From: Robertmurraya_A mangrovi
Lineage (GTDB): Bacteria; Bacillota; Bacilli; Bacillales; Cytobacillaceae
Assembly: GCF_034427655.1 (NCBI RefSeq)
Contig: NZ_JAXOFX010000008.1
Location: 1-64,000, forward strand
DNA: 64,000 nt
Direction of reading: 5' to 3'
Both the position numbers and the translations under genes were made by a program. Below the pieces are notes generated by a model. It was not told the DNA's origin. It was given only the letters and a program-made list of their open reading frames with translations, and did no database searches. Of the stretch, positions 34,938 to 42,969 are shown one piece after another (the stretch's first letter is position 1; each line of letters opens with the position of its first letter).

Positions 34938-37487
34938 ATGCTAAGAAACAAGAGCTTGATAAGGATTATAAAGCTTATTATTCCTATTCTACTACTGACC
35001 ATTATTTATGTAGAGGGTCGGAAGGAGTTAAAGGAATTAGATGCTTCTAATCTGTTCCTTCAAATAAAATCTCTCACCCCCAATCAACTTATTTTCATGT
35101 TCTTGTCGGGGATGATAGCTGTATCCGCGATGATTTTTTATGATGTTATTTTAGTAAAAAAGTTAAATATTACGATTAAATGGACAGCCCTCGTTAAAAT
35201 ATCATGGATTTCTAACACATTCAATAATGTATTAGGCTTTGGCGGATTTGCTGGTGCCAGTATAAGAGGCCTTTTGTTAAAGAAATATACAGGTGATTCT
35301 AAGGAGCTTTGGACATCCATTCTTTGGATCACACCCTTTATTTTAACAGGTTTGTCGGTATTAGCTTGGTTTCCGCTCTTTTCATTTGTAGATATTCAAC
35401 CCGTACTTGATAATCATCAATGGCTTATATTAGCTTTATGGGGAATGGCAGGCTTTTTACCTGTTTACTCGTTATTTTTAATTTATACGAGAAGAAAAAA
35501 GGGAGAGCCCTTATGGAATCATTGGACGACTTGGGCTATTGTTGTCTCTATCATTGAATGGTTCATTGCAGCAGTGTTTATGTGGGGAATTACTGTTGTT
35601 TTAGGAAATGATCTTCCATTTCACTTCATTCTTTCCACTTTTATTGCAGCAGCAATAGCAGGTGTAATTAGTTTAGTTCCAGGAGGACTCGGTTCCTTTG
35701 ATTTAATGATATTGATTGGATTAAAGTATTACGGAGTTGAAGATGGACAAGTTCTAATCATTCTACTATTCTATCGACTGTTTTACTTTTTCATTCCCTT
35801 TATTATCGGTCTTATTTTTGCTTCAACTGAAGTGATTGTCCAGACGAAAAATGCAGTCGTGCAAACCAAACTCGGTAAATGGTTAAAAAAATATGCACTT
35901 ATTCCTGACTATTTAGTTCCAAATATCAGTCATTGGGCGATGGCAGCACTCGTTTTTGTTAGTGGAATACTGCTTTTGTTGTCAGCCGCTACACCTGCTA
36001 TTTTAGACCGAGTCACTTTTGCAGAAAAACTTTTTTCAGCACCTATTTTAAATATGTCTTTCCAATTATCAGTAACAGCCGGTATTTCCCTCTTATTATT
36101 ATCTAGAAGCATTCAGCTAAAAGTAAAAAGTGCTTATACCCTTTCATATATTGTATTAATAGCTGGGGCAGTTTTTACTTTTTCAAAAGGATTTGATTTT
36201 GAAGAGGCACTATTCTTATTTGGGATTGCAGCCTTATTACGTATATCGAAAAAACAGTTTTATAGAGAAAGTTTATCTCTATCCTGTGGCGCCTTTATGA
36301 CAATGGCTGCCTTAACCATAGGGTCACTCGTTACTTATGTATTCATTGGATACCTTGATCATCCATATGAAAAGCTTAAACTTCCAGAAGACTTTGAGAG
36401 ATTACTTGTAAAAGAGCCTTATGAGTTATTGATTTCCGCTATTATTGGATTGATTTTGGCTATTATTTTTAACTTTGTTGGATTTAAATTATTAGCTACC
36501 AATACCTCTCCACCGGTTAGAAATATAGATATAATCGATTTTCTAGTTGAACACAAAGGAAATGTATTAACTCACTTATCTTTCTTAAATGATAAAGAAT
36601 TTTTCTGGACAAAGGATGAAGATGTGCTTTTCATGTATTCTACAATGGCTGATAAATTAGTGGTACTCGGAGACCCAATTGGTGATTCACATTCTTTTTC
36701 GCGTGCAATAGACGAACTACATCAATTTGCGGACGTAAAAGGGCTAAAATGTGTTTTCTATCAAATTCAAAAGAACCTCTTACCTTTGTATCATGAAAAT
36801 GGTTATCATTTTTTTAAACTAGGAGAAGAAGCATACGTAGATTTAGAGGAGTTCACTTTAGTTGGTAAAAAGAAAACAAGTTTAAGAACGGTAAAGAATA
36901 AATTTGAAAGGGAAGGGTATAAGTTTGCTATTCATTCCCCTCCATATAACGATAAGTTTATAGCTGAATTAAAAGATGTTTCTGATGAGTGGTTAGGAAA
37001 GAGAAAAGAAAAAGGGTTTTCGCTTGGTTTTTTTGACAAGCATTATTTACAACAAGGTCCTATTGCTACTTTAACCAATACAGAAGGTCAAGTAATAGCG
37101 TTTGCTAACTTGATGCCAGTATATGATAACAACGAAGTTTTATCTGTCGATTTAATGAGACATTTAAGGAACGTGCCAAATGGGACGATGGATATGCTGT
37201 TTATCTCGATATTAGAGTATGCAAAAGAGAGCGGATACAAATCGTTTAATTTAGGAATGGCTCCTCTGTCTAATGTCGGTATGAACAAATACTCTTTTTT
37301 AGATGAAAAAGTAGCAGCAAAAATTTATCGTCATGGACATTATTTGTATCAATTTGATGGGATTCGTAAGTATAAAGAGAAATTTGCTACACGCTGGGAA
37401 CCGAAATACCTTGCCTTTAGAGGTAGACAATCTTTACCGGTAACTATTTTTCAATTGTCATTGTTGATTGGGAAGAAGAGAAAATAG
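34938..37487 (+). CDS. mprF: Phosphatidylglycerol lysyltransferase MprF
   Basis: This 849-aa protein has an N-terminal flippase part of about 14 membrane helices (1-500; FGGFAGASIRGLLLKKYTG and LVPGGLGSFDLMILIGLKY are family strings) and a C-terminal GNAT-like synthase domain from about 530 (DEDVLFMYSTMADKLVVLGDPIG, ANLMPVYDNNEVLSVDLMRH, FNLGMAPLSNVG). It transfers Lys from Lys-tRNA to phosphatidylglycerol and flips the product, lowering membrane charge and protecting from cationic peptides. Start ATG at 34938 follows GAGGAG; an upstream ATG at 34902 lacks a site. It appears to be a core gene outside the island. Confidence 0.92.
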   Translation: MLRNKSLIRIIKLIIPILLLTIIYVEGRKELKELDASNLFLQIKSLTPNQLIFMFLSGMIAVSAMIFYDVILVKKLNITIKWTALVKISWISNTFNNVLGFGGFAGASIRGLLLKKYTGDSKELWTSILWITPFILTGLSVLAWFPLFSFVDIQPVLDNHQWLILALWGMAGFLPVYSLFLIYTRRKKGEPLWNHWTTWAIVVSIIEWFIAAVFMWGITVVLGNDLPFHFILSTFIAAAIAGVISLVPGGLGSFDLMILIGLKYYGVEDGQVLIILLFYRLFYFFIPFIIGLIFASTEVIVQTKNAVVQTKLGKWLKKYALIPDYLVPNISHWAMAALVFVSGILLLLSAATPAILDRVTFAEKLFSAPILNMSFQLSVTAGISLLLLSRSIQLKVKSAYTLSYIVLIAGAVFTFSKGFDFEEALFLFGIAALLRISKKQFYRESLSLSCGAFMTMAALTIGSLVTYVFIGYLDHPYEKLKLPEDFERLLVKEPYELLISAIIGLILAIIFNFVGFKLLATNTSPPVRNIDIIDFLVEHKGNVLTHLSFLNDKEFFWTKDEDVLFMYSTMADKLVVLGDPIGDSHSFSRAIDELHQFADVKGLKCVFYQIQKNLLPLYHENGYHFFKLGEEAYVDLEEFTLVGKKKTSLRTVKNKFEREGYKFAIHSPPYNDKFIAELKDVSDEWLGKRKEKGFSLGFFDKHYLQQGPIATLTNTEGQVIAFANLMPVYDNNEVLSVDLMRHLRNVPNGTMDMLFISILEYAKESGYKSFNLGMAPLSNVGMNKYSFLDEKVAAKIYRHGHYLYQFDGIRKYKEKFATRWEPKYLAFRGRQSLPVTIFQLSLLIGKKRK

Positions 37488-37500
37488 GGAGGATGAAGGC

Positions 37501-37800
37501 ATGGAGAAATTAACCGACGACCAAATTGCTAGCCATTTAAAGAATATAGTTGGATGGAAAATTTCGAATGAAAAGTGGTTAGAGAAAAAATACCGCTTTG
37601 GGGAGTATTTAAAAGGGGTTGAATTTGTTCAAGCAATCGCGACACTTTCCGAGGAAGTTAATCATCACCCGTTTATTGCTATTGATTATAAACTAGTTAC
37701 GCTGAAACTCACTTCTTGGCGTGCGAACGGGTTGACTGAGTTGGATTTTGAGTTAGTTAAGAGGTATGATGAGATTTTTGATCAGTTAAAAAGAATATAA
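37501..37800 (+). CDS. Pterin-4a-carbinolamine dehydratase
   Basis: This 99-aa protein has the family motif EEVNHHPFIAIDYKLVTLKL (about 52-71) with the paired His and SWRANGLTELDFELVKRYD. It dehydrates 4a-hydroxytetrahydropterin and so recycles the cofactor of aromatic amino acid hydroxylases, or acts in pterin/molybdopterin pathways. ATG at 37501 follows GGGAGGATG; it begins 13 bases after mprF. A terminator follows and then the mobile region begins. Confidence 0.9.
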   Translation: MEKLTDDQIASHLKNIVGWKISNEKWLEKKYRFGEYLKGVEFVQAIATLSEEVNHHPFIAIDYKLVTLKLTSWRANGLTELDFELVKRYDEIFDQLKRI

Positions 37801-37843
37801 AAATGAAAAATATATTATTGTCGAGCTAATTTTTGACTAGTAA

Positions 37844-37877
37844 AACCACTTCAAGAATTAATTGAGGTGGTTTTTTG
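37844..37877 (+). terminator. Terminator after the pterin dehydratase gene
   Basis: AACCACTTCAA and TTGAGGTGGTT pair over 11 positions (one wobble) with a 7-base loop, followed by TTTT. Confidence 0.85.
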
Positions 37878-37895
37878 GTTAAAAAACCTTAATTA

Positions 37896-37924
37896 TTGAA
37901 AGTATAGAACATTTGTTCTATACT
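37896..37924 (+). promoter_or_regulatory. Sigma-A promoter with embedded LexA (SOS) box
   Basis: TTGAAA (37896-37901) and TATACT (37919-37924) are spaced by exactly 17 bases. Between them lies AGAACATTTGTTCT, which contains GAAC-N4-GTTC, the Bacillus LexA/DinR operator, inside a longer palindrome (arms AGTATAGAACA and TGTTCTATACT, 37901-37924). LexA bound here would block RNA polymerase until DNA damage. The next gene start is at 37986. Confidence 0.75.
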
Positions 37925-37985
37925 ATGTATATAGTCATCTTTGTGATCACTCAGCTGTTTGTAAATTAATCAAAGGATGATAAAT

Positions 37986-38781
37986 ATGCCAAGGAAATTA
38001 GGTATAACTGATGAAGATATGATCAAAATGTACAAAAGCAATATGTCCAAAAGCAATATGTCCTTTAAGGAAATGACCACAATTACTGGACTCTCAGACC
38101 GTGCAATACGAAATGTTATGTATAAGCATGGGGTGAAGATGAATCGTGAACCATCCTCAGGTCAGCCTCGTAAACATAAAGTAAATGAAAATTTTTTTAA
38201 AACTTGGTCACATGAGATGACATGGGTTTTAGGGATATTTGTGACTGATGGACATATTAGTCAACACACTCACACAATCTACTTTAGTCAAAAAGATGAA
38301 AGAATTCTCCGTTTAATAGCAAAGTATATGGAAGCAGACTATGTACTAGCACCCACTGGACCAACAAAGAAAACCCCAACTTTAATTATTAATTCAAAGG
38401 AAATTAAAAATGACCTAGCAAAACTAGGCATCCACACTAAAAAGTCATTAAATGTTCCATTCCCAGAAGTCCCAGATGAGTATTTACCTTCATTTATTAG
38501 AGGTGTTATAGATGGAGATGGATGGGTTCAGCCGAAAGGTTATGTAATGAATATTACAACCGGTAGCTTACTATTTGCTGAAGGGTTATTTAAGGTATTT
38601 AAGAAATGGAAATTACGTACTGAAATAACTACTGAGATTAGTCAAGCTGGTAACACGATATATCGTACATGGGTAAAAGGAAAAATACGAATTACCTAAA
38701 CTAGCAAAGATTATATATAATAATACTACTAACAACTTTGTCTCTAAAAAGAAACTTTACATGATACAACGATGTGAATAG
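37986..38781 (+). pseudogene. LAGLIDADG homing endonuclease, C-terminal frameshift
   Basis: The frame from 37986 to 38699 encodes an N-terminal helix-turn-helix (ITGLSDRAIRNVMYKHGV) and two LAGLIDADG-like helices, WVLGIFVTDGHI (about 76) and FIRGVIDGDGWV (about 170), the mark of a single-chain homing endonuclease. It ends early after VKGKIRIT. One A too many in the A5 run at 38684-38688 causes this: dropping one A continues the protein as KYELPKLAKIIYNNTTN to a stop at 38781. Residues KSNMS are repeated by a 15-base tandem duplication (about 38035-38064). ATG 37986 follows AAAGGA. Promoter carries a LexA box. No intron or intein host is visible. Confidence 0.8.
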
Positions 38782-38800
38782 AGAATTAAGGAGAAATGAT

Positions 38801-39172
38801 ATGTGGAAAGTAATAAACGGTAGACTTGTTCAACAAGCTGATCAATCAAGAGTAAAGTTTAGAACAAATATAAGCAAGGCTATTATTAATGAATTAACTA
38901 GACTCGCGATAGAAAATGATACTCACATTAATTACTTAATTGAAACTGGATTACAGCAAGTATTAAATCAAGGTGTTATTACTTATAATAAAGATCTAAG
39001 GCCTAAAGATCGAGTTCAATATAAAACTACATACGACAAGGAATTATTAGAAAATGTTAAAGAGTTTGCAAAGAAACATAATTTATATATAAATGATGTG
39101 ATTGAATATAGTGTTGGATATATGAATATTAGAGATATTAAAGATCGAAGTTATAAACATCGAATAGAGTAG
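38801..39172 (+). CDS. Small protein with two RHH-like segments
   Basis: This 123-aa protein starts at ATG 38801 behind TTAAGGAG, 19 bases after the corrected end of the endonuclease gene, so the two are probably one operon. Two related segments, SRVKFRTNISKAIINELTRLA (about 21-41) and RVQYKTTYDKELLENVKEFA (about 74-93), each followed by a helix with N/H-YINxLIE, resemble ribbon-helix-helix units fused in tandem. Homologues sit next to mobile elements in Bacillus and are sometimes called rRNA methyltransferase, for which I see no motif. A DNA-binding role is inferred. Confidence 0.6.
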   Translation: MWKVINGRLVQQADQSRVKFRTNISKAIINELTRLAIENDTHINYLIETGLQQVLNQGVITYNKDLRPKDRVQYKTTYDKELLENVKEFAKKHNLYINDVIEYSVGYMNIRDIKDRSYKHRIE

Positions 39173-39235
39173 GGATGCACTTTATTTATAGAGTGTATCT
39201 TTCATAATTTCTATTAACGCCCCCACCATAATATA

Positions 39236-39343
39236 TATTATAGGAAGTTGAATTAGATTGACCGAAAATGTCTCAAAAGCCTAGTATACTCAATGTTTTG
39301 AGACCGAATAAAAATTTCACCAATTGAGATACTTCCTATAATA
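39236..39343. repeat. Nested inverted repeat (13-bp outer, 8-bp inner arms)
   Basis: TATTATAGGAAGT (39236-39248) is matched by ACTTCCTATAATA (39331-39343), a perfect 13-bp inverted pair 82 bases apart. Inside lies TCTCAAAA paired with TTTTGAGA, around TAGTATACT. There is no coding capacity. It looks like a miniature mobile unit or a recombination site. Confidence 0.75.
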
Positions 39344-39374
39344 AATTTTATTGAGAAGTTTTAATGAGCTACTT

Positions 39375-39454
39375 CCCGATAATGTTTCGGATAACCTTCA
39401 TGAACTTCCTGATAACAATCTGGCATAGACCGATAATTTCTTGGTACGGATTAT
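39375..39454. repeat. Five degenerate CCGATAAT/CGGATAAC repeats before the recombinase
   Basis: CCCGATAAT (39375), TTCGGATAAC (39386), TTCCTGATAAC (39406), GACCGATAATT (39428) and TACGGATTAT (39445) lie in one direction. TTGGTACG is also repeated at 39441 and 39461. Tandem sites of this kind before a tyrosine recombinase gene are typical recombinase-binding or resolution sites (as for TnpI of Tn4430/Tn5401), but the sequence is not the published one as far as I recall. Confidence 0.5.
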
Positions 39455-40448
39455 AAGGTTTTGGTACGTCCATATAACTAACTATTTGGAGGCGTTTCAA
39501 ATCGAAATTCAACAAGCTTTAGATGATTTTTTACTGTACCTTGAAGTGGAACAAAATTATTCCCAAAATACCCTTGACAGCTACGAAAGCGATTTATCTA
39601 TTTTTTTGGCATTTTTACAACATCATAAGCGATCTACCGATCTTGATGATTTAAATCCTTCCATCGTTCGTCGCTTCATTCAGCACCAGACCGTTCACGG
39701 ATCGATCAGTCCAAGAAGCATGCAACGACGGATTTCCAGTTTAAAGTCGTTTTGTCAGTTTTGTTTAAAGGAAAAAATGGCTCAATCGGACTTTACAGCA
39801 GGGATCATCGCTCCAAAAGCGGACAAAAAATTACCAAAATATCTAAATTTACAGGAGCTCAAGCAATTGTTTGTATCATTAGAACAAGCAGAAGGCCCTC
39901 TCTCCCTTCGAAACGAAACGATGTTTAAACTGTTAGGGACCACTGGAATGAGAAAGCAAGAGTTAGTGAGCTTAACATGGGAGCAAATTGACTTATACAA
40001 TGAAACGATCAAAATATTGGGAAAGGGAAAAAAAGAACGTCTTCTTCCCCTTCACTCTTCTGTTGTTCCATTATTAAAGGCTCTTAAACAATCGTTACAA
40101 GAACATCAGACTCATCCACTAGAACCCGTTTTTCGCAACGGGCATGGAAGAGCTTTTGACCCTCGAGGTGTCAATTTTATTTTTAAAGGGGTGTTACAAA
40201 AAGCAGGTCTCCCTCCCCACCGTTTTACGTTACATCACCTAAGGCATACGTTTGCGACGTTATTATTGCAGCAAGGTCATACGGAAAAAGTGGATGAACA
40301 CGGAAACATTATATCCATTACACAAGAAAAGGTGGACTTGCGAACCCTCCAAGAACTATTAGGGCATGAATCACTTGCAACAACTCAAATGTATACACAT
40401 ATAGATTATGAGGCAAAAAAGAAAGCCATTGATTCGTTTCACATTTAA
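39441..40448 (+). CDS. Tyrosine recombinase (XerD/TnpI-like)
   Basis: This integrase of up to 335 aa has an N-terminal SAM-like core-binding domain (LDDFLLYLEVEQNYSQNTL) and a catalytic domain with Arg in GTTGMRKQELVSLTW (about 195), Lys in KGKKERLLPL, HHLRHTFATLLLQ (about 268), LLGHESLATTQMYTH with His and Tyr nucleophile (about 315). All six catalytic residues are present. An insertion of about 18 residues (EKVDEHGNIISITQEKVDL) before the GHE motif is unusual for XerC/D. The start is unclear: TTG 39441 opens the frame, but the only ribosome site (GGAGGCG, 39488) suggests initiation near 39501-39507 at a non-ATG codon. Confidence 0.82.
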   Translation: MVRIIRFWYVHITNYLEAFQIEIQQALDDFLLYLEVEQNYSQNTLDSYESDLSIFLAFLQHHKRSTDLDDLNPSIVRRFIQHQTVHGSISPRSMQRRISSLKSFCQFCLKEKMAQSDFTAGIIAPKADKKLPKYLNLQELKQLFVSLEQAEGPLSLRNETMFKLLGTTGMRKQELVSLTWEQIDLYNETIKILGKGKKERLLPLHSSVVPLLKALKQSLQEHQTHPLEPVFRNGHGRAFDPRGVNFIFKGVLQKAGLPPHRFTLHHLRHTFATLLLQQGHTEKVDEHGNIISITQEKVDLRTLQELLGHESLATTQMYTHIDYEAKKKAIDSFHI

Positions 40449-40461
40449 TTTAGTATGAATA

Positions 40462-40500
40462 GTCGAAAGCTACCATATAAGTAGGTAGCTTTCCTAATAA
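40462..40500. terminator. Bidirectional terminator between convergent recombinase genes
   Basis: GAAAGCTACC and GGTAGCTTTC pair perfectly; T/A-rich sequence lies on both sides. It serves the + strand gene ending at 40448 and the - strand gene ending at 40506. Confidence 0.8.
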
Positions 40501-40505
40501 AAAAA

Positions 40506-41699
40506 TTACATTTTAACCAGATTCATTTCCGCTAGTTTCTGTGCTAACTGAGGGTTGGTCTTCGTTAATTGAATAAAGTATTCAATAGAAACTTTTTCAC
40601 TAGCAGTGTTATTTGGTGAGAAATTAGATTCCGTGTCTGCTTTTAAGGTTATTGAATCTTCTAATGCCTCTCCTGTTCCTTTCGCTTTACCATTCTTTCT
40701 TTTTTCTAGGTTTTCATAAATTTCATTCTCAATGTTTGTTAATTCTCTCCGTAAGGCACGAATCTTTCTCTGATCTCGTCTCAGATAGTATTGAATATTG
40801 TCCTTCGTGATGGTATGTCCGAGAAGGTATTTGATGTTATCTAACTCCATCTCTCTCTCATCTAGAATAGTAGCAATTGAGCTTCTATAACCATGTGGAG
40901 TTACATGTTTTTCACCTTCCCAACCAAGGATCTTATTAATTTTATTAGTAATAAAGTTGATCTGCTTATTTTGCAATGGTTTCCCGGATAAGCCATTAAG
41001 TAACTGGTCTTCTGGTTGAAGATCATAATACTTAATATGATGTTTAATATCTTCTAATAGACGTGGAGGAATAGGGAAGTATTGAATCTTATGTTTGTTA
41101 TTCACTATTCCTGCATAGTAATAAATTAGTTCTTTATCTAGCAAAACATCTTGTACTTTAATGTGAGACAAAGCATGTCCTCTTAAGCCTGTGTTAAACA
41201 ATACCCCTATAGTCACGAACACATCCTGTCCCTCTTCATTTTTTAGGTATTGGGCTGTTTCATAGACATCAACGATTTCATCTAGTTCTAGTGCTCTTGA
41301 ATGAGCACCTATTGCACCAAGTGGAATATTAGCAATCAGAAATGGGTTACTTGTAATGATACCTAATCCTTTATAAAAACCAAACAAACCAGTTAAAGAT
41401 GCCACTCTCCTTTTTATTGTAGAATATGCCACTCCTTCATTGGTTGAATTTTTAATCCATTTGTCTACATGATGAAGGGAAATATTTTTGAGTAAAGGCT
41501 CAAAACCCTCTTCAAAACAAAAATCTTCAAAGTTGTCTATATCCCTTACATAGGCGCTGTATGTGTTATCCTCCCAAGAACGATATTCTCTCATTTCCTC
41601 TAAAGCAATTCTGATTGTCCATGTTGGCAATGCTCTTTTTTCTATGGGTTGTTTTCCTTCTCTTTCTTCTTGTTGGTTTGCTGTTTCATTTTTCTCCAT
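40506..41699 (-). CDS. Tyrosine recombinase/integrase
   Basis: This 397-aa recombinase has an N-terminal core-binding domain (residues 30-125), Arg in NTGLRGHALSHIKVQD (about 172), HGYRSSIATILDE (about 275; H-x-x-R), and LLGHTITKDNIQYYLRR (about 300) with His and the nucleophile Tyr. A charged tail of about 80 residues follows, longer than in XerC/D. Start ATG follows AGGAGGAG. Upstream lies a long hairpin of the same kind that precedes two other operons of this region (41731-41804). A decayed gene lies further upstream on the same strand. Confidence 0.85.
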   Translation of the reverse strand: MEKNETANQQEEREGKQPIEKRALPTWTIRIALEEMREYRSWEDNTYSAYVRDIDNFEDFCFEEGFEPLLKNISLHHVDKWIKNSTNEGVAYSTIKRRVASLTGLFGFYKGLGIITSNPFLIANIPLGAIGAHSRALELDEIVDVYETAQYLKNEEGQDVFVTIGVLFNTGLRGHALSHIKVQDVLLDKELIYYYAGIVNNKHKIQYFPIPPRLLEDIKHHIKYYDLQPEDQLLNGLSGKPLQNKQINFITNKINKILGWEGEKHVTPHGYRSSIATILDEREMELDNIKYLLGHTITKDNIQYYLRRDQRKIRALRRELTNIENEIYENLEKRKNGKAKGTGEALEDSITLKADTESNFSPNNTASEKVSIEYFIQLTKTNPQLAQKLAEMNLVKM

Positions 41700-41721
41700 T
41701 TATTTCTCCTCCTGGAATAGA

Positions 41722-41804
41722 AACAAAAGAAGCACTCGATTAAATAGAAGTTAATTCTAGATAGAGTTTTACTATCCAAAATTACTCCTATAAAACCGAG
41801 TGCT
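41722..41804 (-). promoter_or_regulatory. Leader hairpin L3 with terminator-like tail
   Basis: On the - strand AGCACTCG (41804-41797) pairs with CGAGTGCT (41738-41731). Between them TTTTATAG/CTATTTAA and GGATAG/CTATCT extend the stem through most of 74 bases, with loop TAAAACT. TTCTTTT follows, then AGGAGGAG and the start at 41699. It is the most divergent of three similar leaders. Confidence 0.7.
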
Positions 41805-41995
41805 CCTCGCGTTTGCATTTTATGTATTTTCTATCCTTAATATAACATAGTTCTAAGCTCTCCCACAAGAATGAGTTCAATATTTATAATAAAAGTCTAC
41901 AGCATATAATGTCGTCTACTAAAATAAATTAATGGATTTAGCTTTCCGAATTCTCTCTTCATCGTTAAAACATATAATATGTGGGTGGATAAATT

Positions 41996-42024
41996 TAAAC
42001 AGAAGGTCGATAAAGACCTTCTTG
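41996..42024 (-). terminator. Terminator-like hairpin after the decayed gene
   Basis: AGAAGGTC and GACCTTCT pair perfectly with a 6-base loop. On the - strand it is followed by GTTTAAATTT. It lies 30 bases beyond the end of the remnant at 42054-42470. Confidence 0.55.
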
Positions 42025-42053
42025 CAGACCCCTTTTATTCTTTATAAAGGAAC

Positions 42054-42470
42054 TTAGCTAGTTATACCTTGTTGGTTGTAGTCTATAACTTGCTTTTTAC
42101 CGTTTGCATGATTATTGAGTAATACCGAAAAGTTTGTTATTTCGTTCGTTCTCATTGATGTACTGTGATAAAGTTTCAAACTTTTTTAGGTGGTCGTTGG
42201 CTAATGTAAATAAGATACCGTACCATTGGAAGTTATTATCTACATGGAGAGGACACCCTTCTTCTCCTTTATTTTTCCGTCATTTAAATAACGGTGAGAA
42301 TAATTAAAAGAATACTCTTTGTCATTGAAAGGCTCTAACCTCTTCTTATGCTGAGACACAAAGTTATCCTTTAAATACTCCTTAGATTATAACCTAATCA
42401 ATGTTATTTAGACCTTCGATTTCAATTTCTTCTCTAACAACAACAATGATGTCAGGGCGTAAAAATAGTA
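42054..42470 (-). pseudogene. Decayed gene, several frameshifts, unknown family
   Basis: On the - strand four pieces in different frames read as protein in the right order: LRPDIIVVVREEIEIEGL, then KEYLKDNFVSQHKKRLEPF and NDKEYSFNYSHRYLNDGKI, then CPLHVDNNFQWYGILFTLAN and DHLKKFETLSQYINENERN, then NNHANGKKQVIDYNQQGITS followed by a stop at 42054. At least three frameshifts or stops separate them, so this is real decay rather than one base-call error. I do not recognise the family. A terminator-like hairpin lies just downstream. The rest of the 41.8-42.97 kb gap is AT-rich with a 14-A run and no other gene that I can see. Confidence 0.6.
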
Positions 42471-42820
42471 CAAAAATAATTAAAAAATAAATTTTTATAG
42501 TTTGTTTTCCAAATAAAAATTACATTCTAAATTCCATTTAAAAAGTCAAAAACTATAACAAATCCTATAACAAATATAATTGTGAATATCCCAAATAATA
42601 TATATTAAAATTAGTACCTGTTCTCCCACAAGGGATTAGGTTTTTTTTATAATTTTCAAAAAAAAAAAAAATGTAAAGTTCGTTGTCAAAATAGAGGCAT
42701 AGCTCTCCTTATGTTTTTTTGTTGTTTTATTAGACAAGCTAACCCTATTTTGTACAGCTAAAATTAATTAATGGCTATTATAATTGTTTTGATATTCAAA
42801 AAAATGGAAGTGCATTGGTA

Positions 42821-42864
42821 TAAAAATAGCCTAATGGGAACATTTGGTTAGTTCTCGTTAGGCT
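42821..42864 (-). terminator. Intrinsic terminator of the winged-helix gene
   Basis: On the - strand AGCCTAACGAGAAC pairs with GTTCCCATTAGGCT and is followed by ATTTTTAT. It lies about 105 bases after the stop at 42970. Confidence 0.75.
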
Positions 42865-42969
42865 TGTTGAACTAATTTACTTTTTAAGGAATTCGGTGCA
42901 AAGTCTAAACAAAGATGTCCAACACAAATAAGCCGTTAACCTTACTTTTTTTATAAAAAGTGGTACAGC

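Noticed and set aside
38801..39172. rRNA methyltransferase
   Set aside because: No SAM-binding motif; two short RHH-like segments only.
39441..40448. Host XerC/XerD
   Set aside because: The insertion before the GHE motif, upstream repeats and the mobile neighbourhood argue against the housekeeping dimer-resolution enzymes.
42654..42672. Poly-A run as a functional element
   Set aside because: A single run in AT-rich non-coding DNA; nothing else supports a role.
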